DNA from: Lagopus muta
Taxonomy: Eukaryota; Chordata; Aves; Galliformes; Phasianidae
Length of the DNA: 64,000 nucleotides
Direction: 5' to 3'
NCBI RefSeq assembly: GCF_023343835.1
Contig: NC_064444.1
Location: 8,671,219 to 8,735,218 of the forward strand
The translations under genes were made by a program, and so were the position numbers. Each line of letters opens with the position of its first letter. Position 1 is the first letter of the stretch. Below, one piece after another: positions 53,721 to 64,000 of the stretch. The notes under the pieces are model-generated. The model searched no databases, was not told the DNA's origin, and was given only the letters and a program-made list of their open reading frames with translations.

Positions 53721-56700
53721 TCGGGGCTCTGTGGTCAGGGCGGTGGTCGCGGTTACAGCGGGTAGGCGTAGGGCGATTGCAGGAGAAGCGTTTCTTCCAC
53801 GCGAATGCTGCCAGGCAGGCAGAGTGCTGATTTAGCCGGGATATTTACACTGCGGTAGTTTGGTCCGTGGCAATGGCTTTATATTCCAGTTAAAATGGGG
53901 GAAATTTGTGTGATATCTCCGTATTCCATTCTTTGAGCTTAGCGCGGCGCAGTAACTGGTTCAGAGAAATACCTCCAAGCTGCGCCCTGCAGTCATGCCT
54001 GCAACAGGGGAATGGCGATGCAGCACATCAAGCAAACAGCCATTGCATTATTGCACCGTTTCCCGTCTGTTGTGGTTTTTTGCCATAAGTGTGCTGCTGT
54101 AAGAAGCAAACGTGGATATTCTGGTACCTGGTGTTGAGAGGGGATGGGCAACATAACACTAAGCACGAGATTAAGGTTTTCTTTCTCTTACTCTTTATAG
54201 CAGTGATACCACATCACTGTGGTCAGTTTGAAAATGTTTCTCTTCTCCCTCCCTTGCAGAAAGAAGAATGTAACTTTTCTGCAAAGGACTGGTGTGCTGA
54301 AGCAGACGACTGGGGAGGCTGCGATGGAGCAGAGTCTTCCACGTGTGCCCTTCAGATGTTGGGCCTCAACGCAGGGATGAGCAGCTCTGCATCTGGAGAA
54401 GCACAGTGTGTGTCACAGCTCCAAGAGCTTTGCTTGTCTGAAGCTGCAGATGTGTCAGGTTCCCTAAATACAGACCTCCTACCCAGGGAGGAGATGGGGA
54501 CGGCCACTTCGGCTCCCGTGTTCCACTCCTATTACATTAGTGTTGTGGATGAGGCAGACTATGCTGGTTTCCTTGATACAGATCATGCAAATAAATTATT
54601 GAAAGAGTATCAGCAGAGAGAGGGTGTTGATCTGGAACATTTGATGTCAGAAAGGTAAGAACCCATTTTGAACCTCATGCTGAAGCTGAAGGGATTGTGT
54701 AGTTCAGTTTGTACTGAGTGTTGAACTAAGTGTAGTTCTCACTAGATCTGAATATGTTCATAACTGACTCCCTTCAGGCAGCAATTGTAGGACATTGCAG
54801 GAAATGCATTGCACCTGTTTTCTCCAGCTTGGAAACTTTGCGTTATACAGTGCTGCATTTATTTCTGAGTGACTGAGCAGCTGGAATCCCCTTGGAATCC
54901 AGACAGAGCAGTGTACCTTCAGTCTATGAAACCAAACCAGTGTGGTTTGAACAAAATCTTATGCTATGTTTTATGAGTTCATATTGTGACATTTGGACAT
55001 TTGTCTTTTTTTTCCTTTATTCTGCTACAGATTTTGTTATTCTGGTTGCATTTTTAAGAGCTGAGGAGCTCAGGGATTTCAACTGGAGACTGGGATGAGG
55101 ATTCCAGTTAGACTCAGGGTTTTTGATAAAAGAAGGGTCAAGGAAACAATTTCTGGGTGTAGGTACTGAAAGTATTTCTGATTTTGACATAGGTGACCAC
55201 ACCAAGCCTTAGGCATAAGCAGGTATCTGATGGATATGAATATCTTATCATAGTTTGAAACACTGTTGGCAACTGTTATGGGAACTGCTGAGTCACGGCC
55301 TGAACCTCTGATTGATCACCTGAGGTGAGCCATGAGTCAGCCAGAGGAGCACAGGTGAAGGCAATTCAGCTGTGCTGCCAGAAGGGGGGGAGCCTGGCTG
55401 CACCCCTCCTAGACCTATTGAAGAGCTGGCTACCAGAGGGGAAGGATCACTTCTGGAGATCACCTCTCTTGGTGTTTTGTGGTGAGCTCAGCCGAAGGGT
55501 AAGCTCTTCCACTTATTCTCTTTTTGTTATCATTGTTTATTTTGCCTAACTCTCTTGATTATATTGTGATTATAACATCTTGATATCTATTGATTATACA
55601 ATTATATTGTGATTGATATCTATCGATTATACAGCAACAGATAGTGGACCTAGAGGCAGAATGTTCAGCTGCAAGCTGGAACAGTGACTGCATCTTAATT
55701 TAACGTTTGGTGTTTGTGTGTGTGTGTGTGTGCATACTATAACATGAGTATCTATTAATTGGAATTATGATTGCTTAAAGCATGCCTATTGTACTGAATT
55801 TGAACTTCTGGTTTGTTCCTTTTTCCTCTCATAGTTTTGCTGGTGAAAGTAATAATGAGAAGTATGAGAAGAGTGAAGTTAGAAGCGGGGACCACGCATT
55901 CCATAAATTTATGAAAAGAATATCTGTCTGTCCAGAGCAGATTTTAAGGTATGTTGATCAGCTGGTAGTAACAGGCAGAGACAGCATATAGATGGAGGCT
56001 GTCAGTAAATAGAAATAAACAATTTAATTGAATACATTTACTTATTTTTCTTAATTGAGAAATTTGCTAAGTTTTGATTACACACTTCCAACGCTATCTC
56101 CCCCTCTGAAGTTTTGTAATCTTATTGTTACTGCTTATGGCTCAGTCTTTGGGATGTTAGTGAAGTAAGAAATTACTCTTTTTAAAGTCTGAGGTCCTTT
56201 GCAGCTTGTGACTGTATCCAGTGACCATGCAGAATGGCTTGCTGTATAATCAAAGAATATTAGGATGTTATAATCACAAAATAAAAAAGAGAGTTAGGCA
56301 AAGTAGACTATAATAACAAAAGAGAATAAATAGAAGGCTTACCCCTATTGTGGACTCACCCCCAAAACACCAGCAGAGTGGATCTCCAGAAGAGATCCTT
56401 CCCCTCTGGTAGCCAGCTCTTCAATAGGTCTAGGAGGGGTGCAGCCAGGCTCCTGCCCTTCCGGCAGCACAGCTGAGTTGCCTTCACCTGTGCTCCTGTG
56501 GCTGACTCATGGCTCACCTCAGGCGATCAATCAGAGGTTCAGGCCGTGACTCAGCAGTTCCCGTACACTTGCTCTTCTAAGAGCAAAAGTAAGTTTAATC
56601 TCAGAGAAAACTCCTCCAAAATGGAGAAGCTATTTCTGAGTGAGAGTGTATCACAGTGTTCAAATCCTGACTTATTTGTAGTACCAGATAATACCCATCA

Positions 56701-58139
56701 TTTTCATGAGTCGTACAAGGCATTAGTTCATAACTTCTTTAATCCCAAGAGTTGGATGCAACCTACCTGCTTGAGCTATCACACTATAGTGGCAGAACCT
56801 TTGTCTGCCAGATTTCCAGAACTAGGAGGAACTGGCAGCTTTTTGGTGAGGAGGCAAAGTTTGAGGGGCTGGTTATGCAGACAGGATGTTAGTCTGCATA
56901 ACCAGCCATTAGTTAACTACCAAATATTATAAAGAACATTTACTAACACAAATAAATGTGCAAGTAACGTTTTAAGACAACTTTTTTTTTAAGAATCCCC
57001 CGCAGGTGTAGTTGGTATAATTGAGTCAAGTTTAGCAGGCTTTGGAGGTGTCAGTTTAAACCATTTACCCCCTTAGATCCATCTGTTTCCTTAAGACTTT
57101 GCAAGTGCTGACCTTTCACTGTCCCCTTTCCTATCTAATTTCTGTTGAGTGACTCATCTGAAGCATAGGCAGATGACTGGCTGCTAACAATGTTTGTGGA
57201 TTTTTTTCCTAGTTACTTGAGATACAAAAAATAAATTTTTCTTTTTTTCTCTTAGATACTCTTGGGGTGGTCAGCCTTTGTTCATAACTTGTCCTCCAGC
57301 CAATTTTGACAGCAGTATTCCAGCCTGCAATAACTGTGGAAGCAACAGAATATTCGAGTTTCAGCTGATGCCAGCACTGGTCAGCATGCTGCGGGGTGAT
57401 GCAGGTATTGACTTTGGGCCTAGCTGAATGAGTATTAGAAATATATTGGTAAGGTTCACTAAAGTGTAATTTGGATTGTTTCTTGCTAACCATAGGCACT
57501 GGTGTGCTTAACTGTACTGGTCATAGAATTACATAGGTTACAAATAGATGCATATATGCACCTAGATTATGGATATAATAATGTTTCCATTATAGATTTC
57601 ACTAAGCAAATGGGAGCTCTTCCATTGGACTTCATGTGCTTCCTGGTGTACTTTTATAACAGCAGTGTAGGTAATGCTGTGACTTTCCCCTGCTAAAGGA
57701 TCAAGGAGAAAGGGGGCATTGGAACTTGATGATCCTTGAGGTCCCTTCCAATCCAAGCCATTCAATGGTTCTATGAAACGCCTCAGAAAATAATAAATAT
57801 TGCCATAAGGGATTGCAGGCACCTAAGAAACTCTTTGAAAATTCTCAATCATGCTTCTGTAAAATCTTTGAAGTAAGAAAATGTATATAGGAGGCTGAAT
57901 ATGGATAAATGAGTTCTGGATTGGAAGATTGAACTGCAGTGATAAGCAATGGCCACTAACTGAAGCATTCTTCTAATATATGACATACCTTTATTGTTTT
58001 GTTTTTAGATCTGTCTGTGGAATTTGGGACTGTTATAGTTTATACGTGTGAGCGAAGCTGTTGGCCAACAAATCATCAAAGCCCTCTGGAAGAGTTTGTA
58101 TTTGTACAAGAAGACCCTGACCAGAAATTATTTAAATAA
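53042..58139 (+). CDS. PDCD2L: Programmed cell death 2-like protein, 382 aa, complete
   Basis: TYPP-family zinc-binding protein. In vertebrates it associates with 40S ribosome precursors and leaves the nucleus through CRM1. Exons: 53042-53158, 53239-53402, 53493-53571, 54260-54654, 55835-55948, 57256-57404, 58009-58139, all GT-AG with matching phases. Recognisable segments are the N-terminal VLLGLCDAA, a Cys-rich first half (GCPRCGACG), SWKVLRSQSL and DWCAEADDWG. The PDCD2 C-terminal domain from about residue 250 follows (EQILRYSWGGQPLF, CNNCGSNRIFEFQLMPALVS, VYTCERSCW). The acidic linker contains LQELCLSEA, a candidate export signal. A second ATG at codon 17 also has a strong Kozak context. 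It is slightly longer than the human protein (358 aa). Exon 5 is flanked by inverted solo LTRs. Confidence 0.96.
55274..55633 (+). mobile_element. Solo LTR 1, PDCD2L intron 4
   Basis: 360 bp starting TGTTATGGGAAC and ending GATTATACA, with TG...CA termini. It is bracketed by a perfect 5-bp target duplication GCAAC (55269-55273 and 55634-55638). Near its 3' end a block of about 33 bp is duplicated, which accounts for the extra length over solo LTR 2. There is no internal retroviral sequence, so it is a recombined solo LTR of an endogenous retrovirus-like element. I cannot name the family. Confidence 0.85.
55716..55732 (+). repeat. Short TG microsatellite in PDCD2L intron 4
   Basis: About eight GT dinucleotides in a row just after the dispersed block shared with the CES 3' flanks. 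Confidence 0.8.
56243..56567 (-). mobile_element. Solo LTR 2, inverted, PDCD2L intron 5
   Basis: 325 bp that is the reverse complement of the LTR at 55274-55633 with scattered mismatches. On the + strand it begins TGTATAATC and ends CCCGTACA. A different 5-bp duplication, CTTGC, flanks it (56238-56242 and 56568-56572), so it is an independent insertion of the same family. Confidence 0.85.
57710..57778 (+). mobile_element. CR1 3'-end scrap, PDCD2L intron 6
   Basis: 'ggaacttgatgatccttgag' then 'gtcccttccaatccaagcca' and a TTCTATGA tail match the 3' end of CR1 on the + strand. It is short and non-coding. Confidence 0.75.
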
Positions 58140-58140
58140 A
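58135..58140 (+). terminator. AATAAA overlapping the PDCD2L stop codon
   Basis: The hexamer spans the last Lys codon and the TAA stop. On its own it would give a 3' UTR of only 10-30 nt. A second AATAAA lies at 58432-58437, and I favour it as the main signal. Confidence 0.4.
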
Positions 58141-58431
58141 TTGTATTTCTCTACATAGATGGAAAGTCTGTTGTTTATTGTTTTGTTTTGGTTTTTTTGC
58201 TGCAGCTGAAAGTATGTGATCATGCATATGTGATCATGCAACAGAGTTCTCCTCAAATTTGGTGAAAAATGACATTCATTGGTTGGCATGGTGCTTATTT
58301 CCTAGAATAACTGACGTATATTAGCATGGCTGCGAAATGTGGCAACAAAAAACTTGCTTTGTTTAAAGAGGTAATTCTAAGTGGAGATTAGTTTGGGATT
58401 ATTGTTATGTTTTTAAAAGCTTGAGGAAGAA

Positions 58432-58437
58432 AATAAA
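58432..58437 (+). terminator. Likely PDCD2L polyadenylation signal
   Basis: AATAAA about 295 bp after the stop codon, in a normal UTR setting. Confidence 0.5.
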
Positions 58438-59080
58438 GGAAAGAGGCTGCCTAATTGCACTTAGTTATCCTGCTGGTGGTTGTCAATCAAGTGGGATCCA
58501 GTTATTAGAAACTACTAGCAGTGAGTAGCTTAATATAAGTATTTTAAAACAAATTACTTCATTTATATTGGTGACAGATGGGAAATTCAGTGGGCAGTCG
58601 ATGAGAGCGCCTTGCAGTCTTCCAGCAATGAAGATTTTCTGTATGCTTTCACAGTGAGGGATGTTATGTTTGCTTGACTAGACGAGTTCTGATGGAGATC
58701 ACATTGCAATGAGTGGAGAAAAGGTGAGAGTTTCTGCTAACGCTGTTCTTGCAGTTTTAATGGAGTCTTACTGGGGGCGTGATTTAAGTAAGCATCCTTC
58801 AAGCTTTTTGCTCAGGCTTTAATGTCACAGTACAAATAATCTACTGGAAGTGTTTTGGTTGGCTGGTTGGTTTTTTTTTTGGGGGGGGGGAGCAGGGACT
58901 GATGAAATGTTGTTTGCAAAACAGTTGCAAAACAGTTTTTCAGAGATAAATTATAGCTTCCCATGCCAGCTTTTAGAGCTGAGTGAGAGAATTTAGGTAA
59001 AAACCTCACTTCACACTTCTCAAAGCTTCCTCATTCCCTCTCAGTTGACACGTTTCCCAGCTGCAGCCAGGAGCTGGGTG
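58438..59080. other. Spacer between PDCD2L and UBA2
   Basis: No gene seen. It contains a run of ten T followed by ten G at 58871-58890, preceded by GGTTGG repeats. Confidence 0.6.
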
Positions 59081-59084
59081 CCTT

Positions 59085-60130
59085 ATTTGTGGGTGCCGCG
59101 GCCAGAGGGGGCGGACTTTCAGTGAGGCCCCGCGTCTCCAGACCGTGGTACCGCCTCGAGTCGCTCCCGGGTCCCGTTGGCGCTCCGCCCGGGGAACGGC
59201 GGGCGCGGGGCTCGAACCGGCAATTCCCGGCTCTCCCGAGCTGCGGCGCCCCCCGCCGTCTACCTGTGCCGCTCGCCGCGGCGGGCTGCGGCCCTCCAAG
59301 CCGCCAGAGGGCGCTGCGGGACGGGCGGGCGGCCGCCGCTCTGGTCTCGCGCGGGCTCGCTGTCCGGAGCGCGGCCCGGCTGAGGAGAGCCGCGCGGCGC
59401 CGCTCTTTCCGCCCGTCGCTGTTTTTCGCCCGCCGTCATGTCTGCGCCCGCGTCCGGCCCCCTGGGCAGCGAGCTGGCGGAGGCCGTGGCCCAAGCGCGG
59501 CTCTTGGTGGTGGGGGCCGGAGGCATCGGCTGCGAGCTCCTCAAGGACCTGGTGCTCACCGGCTTCGGCAACATCGACGTGGTGCGGGCCGGGGCCGGGC
59601 CGGGTGTGGGGTCGGCGGCGCGAGGAGGGCCGCCGCGGCGAGGGGCGGGCAGGGGCCGGGGCCAGGCCGGGCGGGCGGGGCCGGGGGCGCTGGGCGGCGG
59701 GCATGGGGGCGCTGTGCACGGCGCTGTGGTGTGGCGCTGCCCCTCCCCGCCCGCATTGTCTGCGTGTTTTCAAACTGCTGAGCGCCCGCCAAAGCGGCCG
59801 GGCCGGGCGTTCGCCGCCGGGGGCCGGGCTCCGCACAAAGGGGAGCCGCCTCGGCCTCGAGCCCGCCTTCCTCGGCGGAGCGAGTGCCGTGGCGGCCGAA
59901 CGGGCCTTCTTCGCCGCGGAGCTCGGGTCGCCCTGCCCTCCCCGGCCACCGCTCGGCGGAGGAGCGGCCGCGCCTCTCCCGGGGCCGGAGGTGCAAGCTG
60001 GAAGCGGTGATGCGCCGCCCCGCCACCCCTAGGCTGGCTTCGTGCGGCTTAATGGGCGCGGAACTTAGCGGGCGCTGATAGAGCCATGCTATTAGACGCT
60101 GAGCTGTAAAGCCGCCCGTGCCGCAAAGCC
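59085..60130. promoter_or_regulatory. CpG island promoter of UBA2
   Basis: GC-rich, CpG-dense block covering about 350 bp upstream of the start codon, exon 1 and the first part of intron 1. No TATA box is evident. Confidence 0.8.
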
Positions 60131-63100
60131 CGAGAGCTTCCCGCGCGCCGATGGTTTCGCTTTTGCTTCCTGAAGCTCTGCGAGCGTAGGAAGGGCGGAA
60201 CTCAGCTGAGGGTGGCGCGGGGCGCGGGACAGAGAGAAACGGCCCGGCCTCGTGCCTTTATTCGGCTCTTAGAGAAGTTGAGAGATCTGCGTTCAGAACT
60301 TCACGTGAAGAGGCCGTGGGAGTGCGGGTTCAGGGCTGTTCTGCTGTCTGCTCATCGCTGCTTTGCCGGGAGCCGCTTCTGAGCGGTTCCTATGGCACGT
60401 GAGGAGTTTGTCCCTGCGTTCAGACCTGTTGAGCGAAGCTTATCAGAAGCGGCTTCTCTCAGCATTGCCAGCCGGCAGCAGAGCCCAGCTGCTTCTCGTT
60501 TGTACAGCTCAGGCTTTGCACTAAAATGGATTTGTAAGGCGTGCCGAAGTGTAATTCCAAATTGTCCTTTTGATTTGAGTCTGCCAGTGGGAGCCTACCA
60601 AATTTCAACACGGTATGAGTGAAACAAACACAAGAGTGGAAACGTGATATCTGTGCTGTTTTCTGTGCCTCCTTTTTTCTTTTCTACCTTATTCTGCCAC
60701 TTCTGTGCACTCACAGTTCACTAACATACAGTTTAGTAATTTCTGGTTCTGCAGTTAGTCGTTAAGCATAGATCCCATTGGAGTCTGCTTGTTGTTTCCT
60801 TTAGTTAGATATTTTTTATAATTGTCTTTGGAGTCTGCTCCATTGGTTCCCATTACCTTAAGTATGTGTTGGATCAGAGCCATCCTCATTTAAAAATATG
60901 ACTGTCTTATGTAATGGAGTAACATTTTGATAGCATATGGAATGGATAGGCAGAAGACAAGGTGAGAGCAGGAACAGAATTGTGCAAAGGGGCAATTTGA
61001 TGTCAGTTGAAAAAAACTGTATGTCATTGTCTGTGGTATTATTGGGGATTGCCTTTGATTGTTACAGGTCAATGAACTCAAACGTCTGAGAATACTTGTT
61101 TGTGTATTTGTGTATTATTTATCTATTTATCTATTTATCACAGCATTAATATTAAAATATAAAAGCAGTTCTGAACAGGAGCACTTCAGAAACACAGAGC
61201 TTAACTAAATATACTTTGTTGAAAGTAGAACAAAATGTCAAAATACAAGTCTGTATTCAGAACACAGAAGTTTATTCTTAGGAAGTTCCTTTCCTTCTAA
61301 CTTTGAAAAGTGAGAGCAGTGTAAAGTTGCTTTAGCTTGAGGACTGTCAAATTCAGATCATTCTCAGCTGAATTGTAGCTTTGGTTGGAGTCCAGTGGTG
61401 TCAAGTACTCTCTTTGGAGAAAAATTTCCATTACCTTTTCTGTCTTGGCAGTAGTGTTTGAGATCAGTTTTCATTTGCAGCTGATGTCAGTTAAGTCTCC
61501 AGTTAAAGGACTGAAGTCTTTCTAGACAGTTGAACATCAATAGATGAATGCACTCAGTTTCTCTCGAAGTTCCCAACCTTCATGGCTTTGGACTAAGCGG
61601 TCCATGTGGCTGTCATATGGGAAGGGAAGTGGAAGTGTGTTTTTGGGCAGATATCCCTTTTGATGGGGGTTACAAGAACACGAGTAGTTGGAGGACACAA
61701 TGGGTAATACAGATTGACAGCCTCTACCTCCTCATACCTTTCTGAAACATCTTACTTTTTCTGTGCGCTCAGTATCAGCTGGTGCTTTTATGCAGCATTT
61801 AATTAAAACTCTTTGGCTAGTAGAGTGTTCAGCATGTTAAATTTTAATCCTTAAATTAAACAATTAAATATTTAAATAAATACTTCCTTCAGATAACATC
61901 AAGTTGGATCTTTGATCCTGTATGCACAGAGTCCTTCATGGGAAGTGCGTGACGTACTTTTACATTTATTCAAATTTGGGTCATGAAATTAAAAGCAAAT
62001 GAAAGCACCTCTTGGCTGGTGTGTGTAACCTGAGCACTGAGCAGCACTGAGCAGTACCTCCATAGAGCCGAAAGTGTTCTGTGCTGAGTACGACAGCGTT
62101 AGCAGTGGGAGTTTGGGGGGGTACTGCGGGATCAGCAGAGCTGTCAGCTCACCCTCCCCGTTCCTGTTTAAGCACGTCAGGGACACGGGCAGACTTAACG
62201 TGAGTGTAAGTGACGAGTGGTGACAGCACAGGTAGGAATCAGTCCTCTCACTGTTGGATGTAAATCTGAGTTCCTGTGGGGCAGATTGTGATTATGAGGT
62301 TCTTGTGTCTGCATCAACAATTAGGAACATGGTTCTGAGGGGAATTAAAGTTATGACGTACTTCAAGGTCGTGCAGCATGAATATTTTGTGGTGTATGTT
62401 TTTAAACATCTTGATCACGTGATTCAATTTATTTTCTTTTCTAGGTGAATTTTATATTTTTCATACGCCCTTGCCTGGTGGCAGGCAGTAAAAGCCTGCC
62501 TTGTGCTGTATGCGTTAGGTGACAGCGCAGCCTCATGTCCTGCCAGCCACATTCACGTGAAGCTGGACACTCCTGTACGGCTTTCCTGCCCCGGCAACAC
62601 AGGCAGGGGCTTTCCTGCGTGGTGCCACCGAGTCCTGTGGCATTTCTGGCGTCCGCTGTGCTCCTAATGCTTGCTTACTAAAGCCTTCATCCGGCAAGAG
62701 ATAGAAGAGTCAGTTATTGACATTCCACCAAATGTTCTGCCTATGCATCTCAAAATTGATGTACATTTTTAGTAGGGATTGTCCAAAGAAAGGTTGTTGT
62801 CATATAGCTCTCAATATTTGAGGTGTGGTTCCACTGTTAATAAACGTTTAAATGAAGATCATTTATCCCTGAAGATTGTGGTGCTTCTACAGTTGTGCAA
62901 ATGTAATACAAGCATGGAGGTCCAAGAAGGAGTCTGTACAGCTTTTGTGATTTAGTTAATCACATTTGATGGCTTTGTTCCTTTTATTTCTGCAGAAGTG
63001 AAATGGCTCTTTTTGTGTGTCTGTAGATTGATTTGGATACTATTGATGTCAGCAATCTCAACAGGCAGTTTTTGTTTCAGAAGAAACATGTTGGAAGATC

Positions 63101-63446
63101 AAAAGCGCAGGTGAGGAAAAAGTCAAAGCTCACGTTTTACTCGTTTGGTGTTATTTTGTGGACATTGTTAGAAACCTGTCACAGTTTTGTTGATGCTGCT
63201 GAGAGGTAAGTGGTGGTTGGCTGCTTGTGGCTGTCTCCAAGTTTCATTTAAAAGTATTAAAATCTCTAAGGTAGTCAATTTACTCAGTACTCAACTGGTA
63301 CTGAGTCTCTTTAGAAAGAAGGAAGAAATAATAAGTGTTGTTTTTGTTTTTGTTTTGTTTTGTTTTTATTTCTAGGTTGCCAAGGAAAGCGTGTTACAGT
63401 TTTATCCAGAAGCTAATATTATAGCTTACCATGATAGCATCATGAA
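59438..63446 (+). CDS. UBA2: SUMO-activating enzyme subunit 2, first three coding exons (partial, runs off the window)
   Basis: Catalytic subunit of the SUMO E1 enzyme (with SAE1). It adenylates SUMO and forms a thioester with it, in the nucleus. Exons: 59438-59581, 63027-63110, 63376-63446, about 99 of roughly 640 residues. They hold the start of the ThiF/E1 adenylation fold, with the nucleotide-binding loop [13 protein letters not shown] (residues 24-36). The ATP-contacting residues of the [16 protein letters not shown] strand follow (Asp50, Asn58, Arg61), with Lys74 in GRSKAQ. The N-terminal dozen residues differ from the mammalian protein, which is usual for this tail. Exon 3 ends after two bases of a codon (MN expected). 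The catalytic Cys domain, UFD and tail lie beyond 64000. Confidence 0.96.
59582..63026 (+). other. UBA2: UBA2 intron 1
   Basis: 3.4-kb first intron. Its first about 550 bp belong to the CpG island; the rest is ordinary AT-richer sequence with a TTTATCTA-type microsatellite at about 61107-61140. No exon, RNA gene or long repeat is recognised. Confidence 0.7.
61107..61140 (+). repeat. Tetranucleotide-like microsatellite in UBA2 intron 1
   Basis: Tandem ATTTATCT units (attatttatctatttatc and onward). Confidence 0.7.
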
Positions 63447-64000
63447 GTATGTTTGTTTTTAAGCTCTAATTACGTGTTCTGATTTGCAAGTACTGTTATT
63501 TAAATGCTGCAGTGGTGTGCTTTAAGGTACTTCACAAACCTTCCGCAATAAGGTAGCTGTAAATATGAGACTGCATTGCACTGAATGGGAGTGTGGATTT
63601 TGCATGAATTTTATTAAATTCTGGTAGCTGTAGTTATTTGCTTATGTCTCATTCTCACTTTATTAGCAACATTACTACTTGAGATTCTACGCTGTACGAT
63701 TTCTTGATGTCATGAGTGATAATTAGAGGAAAAAAGTGTGAATGTTGAGTACTTGATTTAAAAAAAAAAAAAATTAAAACATCCAAAACTTTTGTCATGC
63801 GTAGGGCATAGAATCATGGAATGATTGGGGTTGAAAGGCAGGTGTAAATATTGCTCAGTTACCAAACTGTTAAGATCTAGTCCTTATGGTCCATAACAAG
63901 TCAGTGAAGTGCGAGATCATGTAGCTTTTCATTATAGTTATTTCCCAGCTATTAATGTGCATTTGTCCAGTTTTTACAAAAGGTCACACTCTCAATTAAT
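63447..64000 (+). other. UBA2: UBA2 intron 3, start only
   Basis: Begins with the donor GTATGT. It contains an A-rich tract at about 63762-63774 and a CR1 terminal scrap. The acceptor lies outside the window. Confidence 0.7.
63807..63840 (-). mobile_element. CR1 terminal scrap in UBA2 intron 3
   Basis: 'catagaatcatggaatgatt' and 'ggggttgaaagg' match the reversed CR1 3' terminus. It is very short. Confidence 0.5.

Noticed and set aside
55274-56567. One large palindromic DNA transposon with 300-bp terminal inverted repeats carrying PDCD2L exon 5
   Set aside because: Each arm has its own TG...CA ends and its own 5-bp target duplication (GCAAC and CTTGC), so they are two separate solo LTR insertions.
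59190-59235. TTCGAGCC-like T-arm on the minus strand, suggesting a tRNA gene
   Set aside because: No pairing T stem, anticodon arm or acceptor stem can be built around it. It is CpG-island sequence.
59006-59836. Minus-strand open frame of 276 codons over the UBA2 CpG island, and plus-strand frames of 190-295 codons there
   Set aside because: Same GC-rich artefact. Only the UBA2 exon 1 frame has family similarity and a donor site.

Overview
This is a vertebrate nuclear window, almost certainly from a bird and most likely a galliform such as chicken. The grounds are the many 3' ends of CR1 LINEs, solo LTRs with 5-bp target duplications, very GC-rich CpG-island promoters, multi-exon genes with canonical GT-AG introns, and close matches to avian carboxylesterases. 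All genes lie on the + strand.

Positions 1 to about 50,690 hold a tandem array of four carboxylesterase genes of the CES / avian medium-chain fatty acyl-CoA hydrolase (thioesterase B) type, here called CES-A, -B, -C and -D. The repeat period is about 13.5 kb. Each gene has a TATA promoter with a perfect C/EBP palindrome, a signal-peptide exon and 13 coding exons whose phases agree throughout. The catalytic Ser, Glu and His, the two CES disulfide cysteine pairs and an ER-retrieval-like C-terminus (HTDL) are all present. The predicted proteins are 544 (A), 551 (B), 554 (C) and 551 (D) residues, and I see no stop or frameshift in any exon used. Copies A to C also carry, about 2.3 kb downstream, a second in-frame terminal exon (13b) ending in the classical HLEL signal with its own polyadenylation signal. 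D lacks it. The copies are mosaics: exon pairs and introns group differently in different segments, which points to gene conversion. C and D have Ala at the third glycine of the oxyanion-hole motif, and A has lost seven codons in exon 3.

From about 50,690 to 53,040 the array decays into unique sequence with a minus-strand CR1. A CpG island then starts PDCD2L (53,042-58,139, seven coding exons, 382 aa, complete), a chaperone-like factor of 40S ribosome assembly. Two solo LTRs of one family, inserted separately in opposite orientations, flank PDCD2L exon 5. A second CpG island at about 59,080-60,130 starts UBA2 (SAE2, the SUMO E1 catalytic subunit). Only its first three coding exons, about 99 residues, lie in the window, and it continues past position 64,000.

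The CES enzymes are expected to work in the ER lumen of liver- or gut-type cells. PDCD2L and UBA2 are housekeeping genes that happen to be neighbours. The most notable features are the captured or alternative terminal exon, the oxyanion-hole divergence within the array, and the inverted LTR pair around a PDCD2L exon.
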